From NCBI RefSeq assembly GCF_001039355.2, contig NW_019775458.1, positions 498,936 to 562,935 of the forward strand: a DNA stretch of 64,000 nucleotides, read 5' to 3'. A program made the translations under genes and the position numbers. The DNA is from Lingula anatina. Taxonomy: Eukaryota > Brachiopoda > Lingulata > Lingulida > Lingulidae. The notes under the pieces were generated by a model. That model did not search any database. It was not told where the DNA came from and saw only the letters and a list, made by a program, of their open reading frames with translations. Positions 12,119-25,289 of the stretch are shown here, in pieces (position 1 is the first letter of the stretch; each line of letters starts with the position of its first letter).

Positions 12119-12271
12119 TAAATATGGCGGACGTACATGAAAGGAAAACCGCCTAATCTTTTAATAGTCTCTCCGCCTCTCACACGCCTCCCCACACGTC
12201 GTCCCTGCGGGGTACAGTCATCCCTAGGGGGATTGCGCGGCAAGCGCTCAAGTGGGTCTGCCATATTTAAT
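12119..12271. mobile_element. Inverted-repeat element, copy 2
   Basis: The left end has AAATATGGCGGAC and the right end has GTCTGCCATATTTAA, so the termini are inverted copies of each other (about 14 of 16 positions). The interior matches 9030-9140 without the tandem duplication. The size (~150 bp) and terminal inverted repeats fit a MITE. Confidence 0.55.
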
Positions 12272-14258
12272 CCGCGCATCTGTTTGTCCGAGCATCACCC
12301 TCGTTACTGATACTCACAGTAACGTCCAAGACGGTTGTTTCACAAAACTTTTTGTAGATTACTAGGTTACCTTTCAAGTAAGTCTGCTCTCAAATGTACG
12401 GGTCAATTTAACACTGACAGTTGCGAGAAAACCTCATGAAGTGAACCTTTCACCGGATGGAGACTATCTTGACCACTAGCGCAGCTCTGTCGGTTCTGCA
12501 GCAAACAAATAATAATATTAAATTGAATGAAAGAGATGCCTTAAAGCTACATGGTGTTACCTTTTGCGCACGCGTGTTTAAAAATAAAAGCTTATTTTAT
12601 AAATCACAACTCATAAGCCTTAATACAAAACCAGTTGCCTTCAGAAGAAAAAAAACGCAACCTTTGGTGATGAAGAAACATAAAAGACATGTTCTTTGGT
12701 TCTAATGACTCTCTATAGACAGAAAACCATTGAAAAAGATCATATGGAGATATGCGAGGTAGCGTAATTTCACGTTTTCACGCGATCTCCTTTTTAATCA
12801 GCTCTTTTATCTTTACTTCAATTCCTGGTTGGTACTCACTTGTTGTGCTTTTGTCTTGACCGAATGGAGTAATGAAGACATACTGCATGTATCCTTCTTG
12901 TCATACATATAGAGATATATTTCTTACATTTGAAATTCAGGGTAACCAGAGGTCATGTTACATATTACCTTTTAATACTTTTTTTTCTGAGGCAAGTGCT
13001 TAGAGGGACTTCTTATACTGGAATTAAATATGACTAAGCCGGCGATTGAGCGACTGAGCGGCTTTTATTTCCAGAAAATATTTTTTGGTACATTTGCAAT
13101 GGTTTCTTCAGAGAATTAAATGTGTATTTATATTTTCTTTATATTATTTTTTAAATTTTACTTTACTATAATTTAATTTTTTGACGTATTATAGTAAATC
13201 AAAGAACGCAATTATCAAATTGTAGGCCTACAAGAACTTTGAAAGGACTTGAAAACATACATTAAATGCGCAAATAATATTACTGTGTAAATAATATAAC
13301 TGATTTATTTTCTCTAAATTATTTCATCATTCTGCTTACTTGTTAATCAGCATTATGTTAATCTGTTATGACTTTTTTTTTGTTGCTTTTGTATATACGT
13401 GTGTGTGTGTGTGTGTGTGCGTGCGTGTGCGTGCGTGCGTGTGTGTGTCATTTGTAATGTTCATGTACACATGTATTTCACGGAGAGCATATAATACTTC
13501 TATGCGCTTTGCCTCCGTTTCTCGTGGATAAACTTTGTTTTAAGAAATAGAACGCACATCACTCACCTCTACAGAGAGAAAGAAAGAAAGAAAGAGAAGC
13601 ACGATGCGAACACTATTCAGACGCATTACATCTAATGCGTTCGGCAATCTCTCTCGAGTTCTATTGATTTAAACAAGGAGAAGAGACAAAATGATAATAC
13701 ACAATGTGTTTTGCATTACACATTGCCATTGTGATGAGCAATTTCGAATGATTAATCTTAAAGTTACACTTTTTACGGCCTCTGATAATGACAGTTAAGC
13801 CAGTTAATTAATCAGGGCGCTGAAATGACTGTATTCACAAAGGGACTGGTGGCTATAGAGAATCTGTATGTCTTGTCATCATTAAGTGGATTGTGAGTCA
13901 TTTATGGAGTGATTCAAAGTAATTGTGCTTGTTCTTCGTGTAACGTCGTGGTTACTGTGGGAAATATTTTCCTCGGGCTTATCACGCCCCAAATTTTTTT
14001 TATATCGATGGACAGATTTGTTAAGTATTAAATGATAAACAGGATAGATTCGTTGGATCAATAGCAAGCTTTTAAATACTGTAAAGATGGGAAATTGACC
14101 AGATCCGATATTTCAAAGTTGGATTGGTACTGCCGGTGAAATATTGGAGCTAGTAAAAGACGCCTGGAAAAAGATTCCTATTTATGCAATGCATCTATAG
14201 TGCATTGCATTCTTGGCAAATTCAGATAGTGGATAACGACTTTGATAAGGCGAGATTC

Positions 14259-14298
<40 letters not shown>

Positions 14299-14767
14299 CA
14301 CACACAGAGACACGCGCACACACATACACACAGATGCACGCACACAAATTTCTCCCATCATAGGAAAAACGGATCAGTTATTTTTTGCATTGGGAAAGGC
14401 ACATTGTAAGTAACAACCAAAAACACGTGGAATAAATTATATACTATAGGATGACACATACTCGTGTTCCCGAGCGTGCAAAACAAAATTAAGACGATCC
14501 CTCTTACTTTAAATTTACACTGGAGACTTACTAGGATTTATTGAGCAGGTCATTTAACCACAAAGACCGCACTTTTGCTAAATGATATCGGCAAAACAGG
14601 TTTTGTCATGTTGGATACTTGGCTCGTTCGATGTGTAAGTGAGTTGAATTGCATACAATGCACGAATAAGGCAGTGATAAAATACATGACAAAGATATAG
14701 AGTAAAAACTTACAAAGATATACGGTTTCCAAATAAGGGTGCCTAAAGGACGCATATAATTACTATA

Positions 14768-14770
<3 letters not shown>
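12272..14770. other. Intergenic region before the first duplicated block
   Basis: No supported gene. Contains a (GT)n tract at 13400-13448, a short (GAAA)n tract near 13576-13597 and a (CT)n/(CA)n tract at 14263-14345. Confidence 0.6.
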
Positions 14771-14799
<29 letters not shown>

Positions 14800-15789
14800 G
14801 TGAAGCATTACGTCCAAGTTTGTGTATATCTGTCTGTCCGATTGTCTGTCTGTCGGTCTGTCGGTCAGCGCTTTTGTTTTGTACGTAGTATTATATGGAG
14901 ATTGAAATTTTTGAAATGAAAAAGGTGAAGGTTTGGTTAAAAGTTTGATATCCTCAATAAACAAGATCGGTCGGTTAATCAATTCATGCTTGATTTTTGC
15001 GGATCTGCCTAATCCCGAATACCAGGAATCGAATACCATAAAATGTTGAGTAGTGAAGGCAGTTCGAAGATATTGTTGTTTGTCTTCTTTTGGAGAAAAG
15101 GATTCAGCCGTTGCTCAAATTTCTGAAATATTTACCTTGATTTCCTTCAATTTCGGAGGTCAAATTTGCACAGGTCCTTTCTCGTAAAATATAATGAATC
15201 TATTGCAGGTTTATTTTGCCTCTTTGTATATTTATTTTGTAATGATTCATTTAGTAATTTATTCATTTATCTATTTATTTATTTATTTATTTATTTATCT
15301 TCAATAAAAAAAAACAATTCTTCTCTTTTAGATAAGAATAGCAACAGCTTCCAGGATGTGCTACCTCAGTATGTCGCAGTATCCCTAAATCAAGTTAATT
15401 CGATCTGTGGAAATAAACATTGTCGACGACCCCCACCCCCCTTAAAATTTGTAATTCTGAATATAAAGGAAGTCTGCCTTGTCACCGTAGGTCCATTAGT
15501 GTTGGCATAGACGTATTACAACAGTTTCGCAGGAAGACCGTGTCATATCTGTCCTCGATGATGAATAGAAATGGATTCTGTGCGTTGGCAGCTATTTTCG
15601 CCTTTGCTAATGCGCCGCGGTAATGCAATACATGTATATCCAAGTCTCCGTTTTGCAAATGATTCAAAAATTATCAACTTGCAAGCCATAAACGGTTTTA
15701 AAGAACGTAAGTTTGTCACTACTGTAGTTTTGGGTATACTGTACCTTGGTGTCTGTAGGGAAGGTGTCGGACTTTGCAAGAATGATAAG

Positions 15790-15820
<31 letters not shown>

Positions 15821-15870
15821 ATATAAAGTCCTAATGCTCATTCTGTGACTAATATGAAGGCTTTTTTCAC

Positions 15871-17245
15871 TGTATTCAGAATGTTTCCAAAATTAAACAG
15901 CAATCGCGTGAGAGAAGGAACGAAAGCTATTCTTGCAATTCTTCTTTCGGTTAGTTCTTTTAATAAGTTTTTAACCTATTAACAGAACTCCTTTTTTGAA
16001 CACCAACAGTTTTATAAGCTTTAAAGACGTAAGAGGCTGTTTGCGTTTTTACCAAAATTAGTTTTTTCATACTTAATGAATGTTTTTATCAAATTTAATT
16101 ATTGTAAATTTTATTATTGAATATTGTGATGATATCACTTGCGTAAATTTTAATTTCATTTCCTTGGATCGAATTTTGTTGTTGACTTAATTCATTTGAA
16201 GGAAATGCAAGGTTATTAGGGTGGTATTGTATTCAGTTGTTTCTGGAAACTTAACATCCTGTTGATGAAACATTACAGTTAAATATACTGATTTTTGGTC
16301 TAGGAACTTACATACGAATGTACGAACGATGTCATTTTTAATTACAGCCAAATAATACTACCTCATCATCATGTAATAGGAAAAACAGATTAAATTTCTC
16401 AACTTCATTAAAGGTCACAAGTTAAGCATCGCCTGTTTTCACTTCAAATATTTCAAAATATTCCATTCACATAGACGTCATCGGTCAACGTGGATCCACC
16501 GAAGTCTGCGGGGACTCTCGCGAAGTGCAATCAGCTTAACTGATCAGTTTAACCTCTTGTTTCCAATGTAATTGTATAATCATCAGCTTTTCTGTATTCT
16601 ATTTAACGCTAGAAGGTGGCGTGTTATACAGTAAAGCTGATTGCAGTCAACAAGAGTCCACGCAGATTAAGGTCACTGCATTCAGAATGTTTCCAAAATT
16701 AAGCAGCAATCGTGTGAGGGAAGAAACGACAACTATTTGCGTTTTTCCTCTTCTTCAATAAGTTATTTTTAACCTATTAACAGAACTCCTTTTTTGAACT
16801 CCACCATTTTTTTTAGTTTTAAATACGTAAGAGGCTGTTTGTGTTTTTGCCAAATTTCATTTTTTCACACTTAATGAGGCTTTTTATCTAATTTAATTAT
16901 TGAAAATTTTATTAATAAAAATCTTGATGATATCACTTGCATAATTTTTTAATTTTATTTCCTTGGATCGAATTTTGTTTTTGACTTAGATGTAAATTCA
17001 TTTGAAGGAAATGCCAGGTTATTTTGGTGGTATTGTTTTCAGTTATTTCTGGAAACTTAATATCCTGTTGATGAAACATTACAATTAAATATACTGATAT
17101 CAGCTTAACTGATCAGCTTTACCTCTTGTTTCCAATATAATTGTATAATCACCAGCTTTTCTGTATTCTACGTAACGCTAGGAGGTGGCGTGTTATACAG
17201 TTAAGCTAATTGCAATCAGCAAGAGTCCACGCAGAGGAAGGTCGA
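15871..17245 (+). repeat. Internal ~806-bp tandem repeat in copy A (second unit deleted)
   Basis: TTCAGAATGTTTCCAAAATTAA occurs near 15874 and again near 16680, 806 bases apart. The second unit lacks ~250 bases present in copy B (25099-25348), with only the bases AT shared at the junction. Copy B carries the same two units (from 23861 and 24678). Confidence 0.85.
16470..16671. mobile_element. Fold-back element, copy A unit 1 (right end truncated)
   Basis: The left arm starts CATAGACGTCATCGGTC and contains TGCAATCAGCTTAACTG. The right arm carries its near complement CAGTAAAGCTGATTGCA and GAGTCCACGCAG, then breaks off where the 806-bp tandem unit ends. The full form is at 25290-25520. Confidence 0.6.
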
Positions 17246-17270
17246 TCCACGTAGACAGATGGTATCTATG
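17100..17270. mobile_element. Fold-back element, copy A unit 2 (left end deleted)
   Basis: The right arm is complete (CAGTTAAGC through TCTATG), but the outer part of the left arm was removed by the ~250-base deletion that distinguishes this copy from 25290-25520. Confidence 0.6.
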
Positions 17271-18274
17271 GGAACCAATTTTTTTTTTAATTTTTAATTT
17301 TTTTTAAAACCAAAGTGTGTGGAGTACCTCCTCATGTCTCTGCTTGTTATAAAGAGTCACTGAACCGTGGCGCATGAAGACTATGAACTTTTTTTGTAGT
17401 AATTTGATCGGGCTGGTATGATTTTCTGCTATTATCCTGTTTTGCAAATAGCAATTGTGTTCACCGATACTACCTGTTTGTTATTGGATGCGTCGGCCTA
17501 TAGCAGCTTCGTGTTGATAATCGTCATTTCTGAAAACATCTACAAACCATATTATGACAACCCCGTGGAAATAGATGACGTTATGGCATTCCTAAAAAAA
17601 AAGGTCGCTGATTGGTGTTGACGCACATACATGTATTTTAAGTATTTAAAAATTGGGTAGGCTTCCCTCTTTAAAAGAAAACTGACTAGGAAGGACGGGG
17701 TTTTCGTGCAAGATCTTCTCTTAAAGTCATCACGTCACCTCGCTGAGTAATTCTCCGTCAAGTATGATGACAGCCATTTGAACAAGGGGATGGGTAACCT
17801 TCACTGCAGACGAAGATAATGATATCTTTTTGAATAAAAAAAATACCCCAGAACAGACTGTGTCACCGCCTACTTCCAATATGACCATCCAACAAAATGA
17901 AGTTCTAAATACACTAGAGACAGAGTAACAGCCAAATTCAGCAAATTCCCATATCATTAAACGATGGAACCACAATGCAACTCAGTCAGCCATTGTTATT
18001 TTTGAAAGCCAGCACCAGTAAAATGTGCATATTCTGTGACAGGAACAATAGTTTCGAAGGGCGCTGATGAAACAACGCAAAGAAGTTGTAATTTTTCTAG
18101 GTATTTGAAATTTGACCTTATATATATAACCCTTTTCGTAATATTCAGGGTCCACTAGTGTCATAATAATCTTTTCGCGTTCTTTTGTTTCGTATTCTTG
18201 TATTAATTTTATATAATTGGTTTTTTATTTATTAAATACAGTGCTATGCAGTGCGTCGAGCAATGTGTCTGTTA

Positions 18275-18500
18275 CACCCCATTTCCATAGATTTTTAGAT
18301 CGATCTATCCCTGTGGGGAGTCTCACTAGATTACTGTCAGCTTGGCCGGCTTATGCGTCTGTCCCGCCTACTAAAAGCTGTAAGGGGGTAATTAACTACG
18401 GTGCCCGCTCGGCTGAATGCAATTTAGCGTGAACCCCCAGGGAGTTAGGTCGATCTAAAACTTAATCTTTAGATCGATCTAAATCTCTGGGAAAGCACCC
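18275..18500. mobile_element. 226-bp MITE with TTA target duplication (PIF/Harbinger-like)
   Basis: The element begins CACCCCATTTCC and ends GGGAAAGCACCC. Near each end lies the palindrome-containing motif TTTAGATCGATCTA, inverted between ends. It is flanked by TTA on both sides (18272-18274, 18501-18503). A second intact copy of exactly the same length is at 29185-29410 between TAA triplets. A three-base TWA target duplication is the hallmark of PIF/Harbinger elements, so that superfamily is inferred. No transposase is present. Confidence 0.75.
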
Positions 18501-18538
18501 TTATTTTGACGGACACTTTATTTCCTCGAATCTACCAC

Positions 18539-18823
18539 CAGGAGCGGATCCAGGATTATTTGAAGGGGGGTCCCCGTAGCAAATCCGACCCCCCCCCCCC
18601 CCCGCCCCTTTGGCGTGGGGTTCGGTTGAAGCTGAGGGGCCCCGGAAGTTTTTGGTATTTCAGAGGGCGAACGGTGCCATTTGGTACGGTTTAGAACTAT
18701 GATTCAGCTAGTCAAAATTTTAATTTCAGGAGGGGACCATTGGTGTTATTTTTTTCAGAAATCGAAGGGGGGTCAGACCCCCACCCCCACCCCCACCCCG
18801 ACACCTCCCTAAATCCGCCCCCG
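18539..18823. mobile_element. 285-bp MITE, CAGKGGCGGAT family, long variant
   Basis: Left end CAGGAGCGGATCCAGGATT, right end inverse of CGGGGGCGGATTTAGG. Five bases, ACCAC, flank it on both sides (18534-18538 and 18824-18828), a likely target duplication. In copy B the matching locus is rearranged and interrupted by the N gap at 26703-27296. Confidence 0.7.
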
Positions 18824-19685
18824 ACCACTATTGTCATGATATGTATTCCTGTAAGTAACAGAAATTGTTTTTAAAAAATGACTTTAAAGTCTCTTAGTTC
18901 AGAAAACAGAAATATGTTTGGACAAGAAAAACATACGAGTATTTTTTATTCTCTGCTTGGCACCAAAAAGATGTTTTAGCACTTTTTGCATAAAGAAAAA
19001 ATTAAGATCCCCAGTGGATATGAGTTTCTGTTATTGTAATACTTGATATTTTGTAAGTCTTGTTCGTGAAAGGTTATTATGTTTTCGCTTTGTCTGTAAG
19101 ACAGTATTGTTTTCCTTTGTTGCTGTGTGTCCGTGCTGAAATTAAACGACCTCATAGACATACTACATGTACTTTAATAATAGTTTTGATATCCTTTCGT
19201 TCTATTGATGGACATATCAATTTTGGAATATCATTAAATACGAGATGCAATTAGGTTGCACTAAAATTTTGCCTAACATCACCCTGCGTGTTGTGTGATA
19301 TCCCCAACGTTAATTCGCCGTCCACTGACGCCCTGAGTTTCAAGGGGTCACTGGAAACTCACCACGGTCATCAGCTTGCCCTTGCCGTTATTTTAACATG
19401 GCAGCTTTGTTACTCAGGGTGATCTATATAGACGTTAGACATTCAAAACGTAAATAAGTTATCGTAATGATGCGTCTATGAAATTTAAATCTACTAAAAA
19501 GATGTAATATCTTATCCAGGCTTTCTCCCCCTAGGCCTTTTTCAGGGATTTGAAAAAATGGTAAACAAATAAACTCCTAGGGATACGTGACGTTCACGGG
19601 ATGAGTTGGCTGTCGGAGTCACACCAGCCCGCCGATTTTCAGGGTGAAATGAGATTTGGGAGCCTTAGTATGCAGTTATTGGGCC

Positions 19686-19689
<4 letters not shown>

Positions 19690-19736
<47 letters not shown>
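19690..19736. repeat. (GT)n microsatellite
   Basis: About 23 GT units. The allelic tract in copy B (near 28344-28374) is shorter and interrupted by GC, consistent with ordinary allele length variation. Confidence 0.95.
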
Positions 19737-19739
<3 letters not shown>

Positions 19740-20388
19740 GATTCGCGTTTAGTGTAGAATATATCTTCAGCGAGAATTAAGTTACATTTATCATTTCATT
19801 TTGGTAAAAATAATTGCAATGTAAATGTAGATCTTTTATTTTTCTTCTTCAATTAAAGATGTATATAAAGATGGCTGTATATTTGAGCTGTATATGTTCA
19901 ACCCAACAACCAAGCTGACTCTCCTCAACGCTCAAGTCGTCCTTCAATTTGTTAAACATCATAGAAAGTTCACATTATTCTGACCACATAGGCTCAGTCA
20001 TCTAATATTTTTGTTATGATCAGCGATAATGTTTACATTCAGCAGGAAGGGGGTTTCCTTTCAGTCGCACCATGCAATGGTTTCTCATTCATACTTCTAT
20101 ATATGTGTCGGTGCGGTTAGGAGCCGATCCCATATTTTCATTCCGACCTTTCTGTTTGCGCTTTGCCCGTAAAGCGGGGACCGGGTCAAATTTACATCTT
20201 TGTATTATTATTGTTATTTCCATTATAATCTACTACGCATGTATGTATCAAATGTATCGGCTTGGCATCTTGTGGCTTATGGACATATGATGGGATTTGA
20301 AACTGTAAACAATGTAATTTTCATTGCACCGGTTGGGTTTTTTATGTGATTGATGTCTTTTCCTGTCTTAAATATATGTTTGATCTTA

Positions 20389-20613
20389 CACCCCATTTCA
20401 ATAGATTTTAGATCGATCTATCCCTGTGGGGAGTCTCACTAGATAACTGTCTGCTTGGCCGGCTTAAGCGTCTGTCCCGCCTACTAAAAGCTGTAAGGGG
20501 GTAATTAACTATGGTGGCCGCTCGGCTGACTGCAATTTAGCGTGAACCCCCAGGGAGTTAGGTCGATCTAAAACTTAATCTTTAGATCGATCTAAATCTC
20601 TGGGAAAGCACAC
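20389..20613. mobile_element. PIF/Harbinger-like MITE, copy with left flank deleted
   Basis: The interior is almost identical to 18275-18500. The right flank is TAA, as in 29185-29410, but the left flank differs. Relative to copy B about 145 bases immediately left of the element are missing, joined at a shared ACA. Confidence 0.75.
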
Positions 20614-21169
20614 TAACACGTCAGGTGAAAACATCAATTATATATATATATATAATGGCTGGACGTCTTTGCACAGTCGTACGTGATTATTTTAATAGAT
20701 ATCATAGCCATACACGCAATTTTGGTTTTGGACAAAGATGGCAGATATATTGCATAATAGGTTTGCATGTGTCACTCCAACTGAAGGTTGAACGCAAGTC
20801 TCCCTTGTAAGTATTATCATATGCATGCATATGTTTTAGTGGGGGGGGGGACTAAATTGGTCTTTTTGGATAAAAGACTAGATCAATATTTTTCATCAGT
20901 TTATTCTAAAACATATTTACACAATTTTGGGTCTGCTCTAACTACAAAAAACAAAACATTTTTAAACCCAAAATAAAAACATTCCCATCCCCAACCTAAC
21001 TTCAGTCTCATCGGTGACATTTTGAGATGCTCCATCGAGTACCTGATGAATATGAATCATTCTGTTTACGGTACATTTCACTCGTTCACCGCTTCATAAT
21101 TCAGCCAGCTTTCTTTGAACCGGACCCCCAGATGCTCCATCAAAACAATAACAAATCCCTCTTACGCCT

Positions 21170-21440
21170 ACAGGGTAAGCTGGCGGGTCACGATTTTTAG
21201 TTTCACTTCCCTTTTGAGCCCATCACTCTTTTGTCAGAATGTCAAGGGAACACCGCGGGTTTCGACCCACACGATAATTCTGGGACGGTGGACAATGCAG
21301 GGGAACGGCTTGCGGTAGCGGATTATTTTCCGCTGCACGCAGCGAGTTGTTTCGCGATGACAAGTTTCAAGCAAAGAAAACCTTGGCCGGGTTCGACGTT
21401 GTGGCTGCAGCCTCTCTGTCCGAGCTCGCACGTACAAACG
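21170..21440. other. GC-rich patch, open on both strands, function unknown
   Basis: Against AT-rich flanks this stretch is GC- and CpG-rich and stays open in several frames on both strands. On the minus strand a strong pyrimidine tract and acceptor (TTATTTTTTCAG) ends at 21510, just upstream. The copy B version (29970-30245) differs at several bases. All the ones I checked change the amino acid in either candidate frame, and one introduces a stop in a third frame. That argues against coding. It could be a regulatory or CpG-rich element. Confidence 0.4.
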
Positions 21441-22711
21441 TAGTTTTGAAACTTTTCCTGGGTAACAACAGCGTTGATGATCCCAGCCCGTCGGCTTTAG
21501 ACAGGACCTGAAAAAATAAGAAAAAGAAAAGAAAGAAAGAGAGCAACGATAAAAGAAAATGAAAAAATAATGAAGAATGAAAAGACAAAAAACACTTTAT
21601 TCTCAACATACCATATTCAGCTTTTATACTGGTTTTTAATTTACATCATTCTGACAGTAATAAGCTGAGACTCACGCCTTTATTTAACACATTTTATTTA
21701 TATCTCTTTATATCTTGGTTTTGTTGTGAATTCATGCGCCCTGCACAAGAGGGTATACCATTTAAACAGGTGAGCCCATATTAAAAGCGGCTTTGAAAAC
21801 AATACGGGCAGTTCGCCGAGGGTAGCACAGACGCAGATCCGACTTGCAAAACCCGTGAAAAATCCCCCACTGCAGTTTCAGTCAAACGTTCAGAATGCTT
21901 TGTCTACGTATGGCGGTGAATGAAAAGAATAATGAACTTTTTGGAAGCAAGGTTAAACTCCAGTCCAATCCAGGGCTCAGAGTCCAGGGTTTACAGCACA
22001 CCTTAAATATAGATGGGACTTTTACGTGATAAGTATTGCGCAACTTCTGTTTAAGCCAGAAGGGGAGAGAAGTTTCTGATATCGTATAGATAGATATACA
22101 TGTAGTGCAGTTCCATTCGTGCTTGGTGACAAATTATCAAAGATAAGATGACGGTATTAAATTACCCGGTGGAATATCCATCTGAAAGTGCGATGCCGGT
22201 TTTTTTTTTAACCTGAAAAAGCCCCTATATTGGTACTGTGCTGTGTCATAAGAACTTATAGTAACTATATGGGAAAAACCCCTGGAAAAACCCGGTGATG
22301 CAACTCACAATGAAGACGTACTAAATGGCCCCAATACGTTATTTTTCATATATAATATCTCAGAGACATTCTACAGTTAGAATTTACATGTAGGACCTGA
22401 GGACTCGGATTACTGTACTTGTTGTTTCCAAGTATTAGAAAATGTGCTTAACATTGCAATTCTTCTAATGATATAGTAATGTGACTTTAACCCGCTTCGG
22501 TTAAAAAACACGTTTATCTATTTGCGTAGTTGGGGGAATATATTAAGGGTATCTTAAAATAAATGCTACCTTATCTGCTGCGTATAATGTACAGAACCGT
22601 GTTGTTCGTTATCTGTTAAATGCGCAGCAAAATGTTTGGTTTCTAGAATCATTTAAATTAGTACCTCTGATAAATGATCTAATATAAAGGACATAGTTAC
22701 TGATTAGACTG

Positions 22712-22743
<32 letters not shown>

Positions 22744-22744
22744 N
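22744..22744. other. Single unknown base marking an assembly join
   Basis: The n sits exactly between (GA)n ending copy A and (TG)n beginning copy B. Confidence 0.85.
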
Positions 22745-22785
<41 letters not shown>

Positions 22786-23776
22786 TGAAGCATTACGTCC
22801 AAGTTTGTGTATATCTGTCTGTCCGATTGTCTGTCTGTCGGTCTGTCGGTCAGCGCTTTTGTTTTGTACGTAGTATTATATGGAGATTGAAATTTCTGAA
22901 ATGAAAAAGGTGAAGGTTTGGTTAAAAGTTTGATATCCTCAATAAACAAGATCGGTCGGTTAATCAATTCATGCTTGATTTTTGCGGATCTGCCTAATCC
23001 CGAATACCAGGAATCGAATACCATAAAATGTTGAGTAGTGAAGGCAGTTCGAAGATATTGTTGTTTGTCTTCTTTTGGAGAAAAGGATTCAGTCGTTGCT
23101 CAAATTTCTGAAATATTTACCTTGATTTCCTTCAATTTCGGAGGTCAAATTTGCACAGGTCCTTTCTCGTAAAATATAATGAATCTATTGCAGGTTTATT
23201 TTGCCTCTTTGTATATTTATTTTGTAATGATTCATTTAGTAATTTATTCATTTATCTATTTATTTATTTATTTATTTATTTATTTATCTTCAATAAAAAA
23301 AAACAATTCTTCTCTTTTAGATAAGAATAGCAACAGCTTCCAGGATGTGCTACCTCAGTATGTCGCAGTATCCCTAAATCAAGTTAATTCGATCTGTGGA
23401 AATAAACATTGTCGACGACCCCCACCCCCCTTAAAATTTGTAATTCTGAATATAAAGGAAGTCTACCTTGTCACCGTAGGTCCATTAGTGTTGGCATAGA
23501 CGTATTACAACAGTTTCGCAGGAAGACCGTGTCATATCTGTCCTCGATGATGAATAGAAATGGATTCTGTGCGTTGGCAGCTATTTTCGCCTTTGCTAAT
23601 GCGCCGCGGTAATGCAATACATGTATATCCCAGTCTCCGTTTTGCGACTGATTCAAAAATTATCAACTTGCAAGCCATAAACGGTTTTAAAGAACGTAAG
23701 TTTGTCACTACTGTAGTTTTGGGTATACTGTACCTTGGTGTCTGTAGGGAAGGTGTCGGACTTTGCAAGAATGATA

Positions 23777-23810
<34 letters not shown>

Positions 23811-24470
23811 ATATAAAGTCCTCATGCTCATTCTGTGACTAATATGTAGGCTTTTTTCACTGTGTTCAGAATGTTTCCAAAATTAAACAGCAATCGCTTG
23901 AGAGAAGGAACGAAAGCTATTCTTGCAATTTTTCTTTCGGTTAGTTCTTTTAATAAGTTTTTAACCTATTAACAGAACTCCTTTTTTGAACACCAACAGT
24001 TTTATAAGCTTTAAAGACGTAAGAGGCTGTTTGCGTTTTTACCAAAATTAGTTTTTTTCATACTTAATGAATGTTTTTATCAAATTTAATTATTGTAAAT
24101 TTTATTATTGAATATTGTGATGATATCACTTGCGTAAATTTTAATTTCATTTCCTTGGATCGAATTTTGTTGTTGACTTAATTCATTTGAAGGAAATGCA
24201 AGGTTATTAGGGTGGTATTGTTTTCAGTTGTTTCTGGAAACTTAACATCCTGTTGATGAAACATTACAATTAAATATACTGATTTTTTGTTCTAGGAACT
24301 TACGTACGAATGTACGAACGATGTCATTTTTAATTACAGCCAAATAATACTACCTCATCATCATGTAATAGGAAAACAGATTAAATTTCTCAACTTCATT
24401 AAAGGTCACAAGTTAAGCATCGCCTATTTTCACTTCAAATATTTCAAAAACGCATCTTAGACTCCATTCA

Positions 24471-24666
24471 CATAGACGTCATCGGTCAACGTGGATCCAC
24501 CGAAGTCTGCGGGGACTCTCGCGAAGTGCAATCAGCTTAACTGATCAGTTTAACCTCTTGTTTCCAATGTAATTGTATAATCATCAGCTTTTCTGTATTC
24601 TATTTAACGCAAGGAGGTGGCGTGTTATACAGTTAAGCTGATTGCAGTCAACAAGAGTCCACGCAG
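24471..24666. mobile_element. Fold-back element, copy B unit 1 (right end truncated)
   Basis: Same truncation as at 16470-16671: the right arm stops at GTCCACGCAGAG, where the tandem unit repeats. Confidence 0.6.
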
Positions 24667-25289
24667 AGTAAGGTCACTGCATTCAGAATGTTTCCAAAAT
24701 TAAGCAGCAATCGTGTGAGGGAAGAAACGACAACTATTTGCGTTTTTCCTCTTCTTCAATAAGTTATTTTTAACCTATTAACAGAACTCCTTTTTTGAAC
24801 TCCACCAATTTTTTTAGTTTTAAATACGTAAGAGGCTGTTTGTGTTTTTGCCAAATTTCATTTTTTCACACTTAATGAGGCTTTTTATCTAATTTAATTA
24901 TTGAATATTTTATTAATAAAAATCTTGATGATATCACTTGCGTAATTTTGGAATTTTATTTCCTTGGATCGAATTTTGTTATTGACTTACATGTAAATTC
25001 ATTTGAAGGAAATGCCAGGTTATTTTGGTGGTATTGTTTTCAGTTGTTTCTGGAAACTTAATATCCTGTTGATGAAACATTACAATTAAATATACTGATT
25101 TTTGGTTCTAGGAACTTACGTACGAATGTACGAACGATGTCATTTTTAATTACAGCCAAATAATACTACCTCATCATCATGTAATAGGAAAAACAGATTA
25201 AATTTCTCAACTTCATTAAAGGTCACAAGTTAAGCATCGCCTATTTTCACTTCAAATATTTCAAAAACGCGCGTCTTAGTCTCCATTCA

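Larger units (their letters stand above)
14771..22743. repeat. Large tandem duplication, copy A (about 8.0 kb)
   Basis: The block starts at a (TG)n tract followed by GTGAAGCATTACGTCC and ends at a (GA)n tract. It matches 22745-31730 along its whole length, with about two mismatches in the first ~260 bases I compared. The ends coincide with microsatellites and with the isolated n at 22744, a pattern expected when two haplotypes are placed end to end. It holds no recognisable protein gene, only short transposon copies, an internal tandem repeat and a GC-rich patch at 21170-21440. Confidence 0.9.

Noticed and set aside
12457-12705. 82-codon ATG-initiated frame on the plus strand
   Set aside because: Lysine-rich, AT-driven composition, with no homology recognised and no transcript signals nearby.
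14743-15039. 98-codon minus-strand frame present in both large copies
   Set aside because: Composed partly of (CA)n, Pro-Thr-Asp-Arg repeats from simple sequence, with no splice or domain support.
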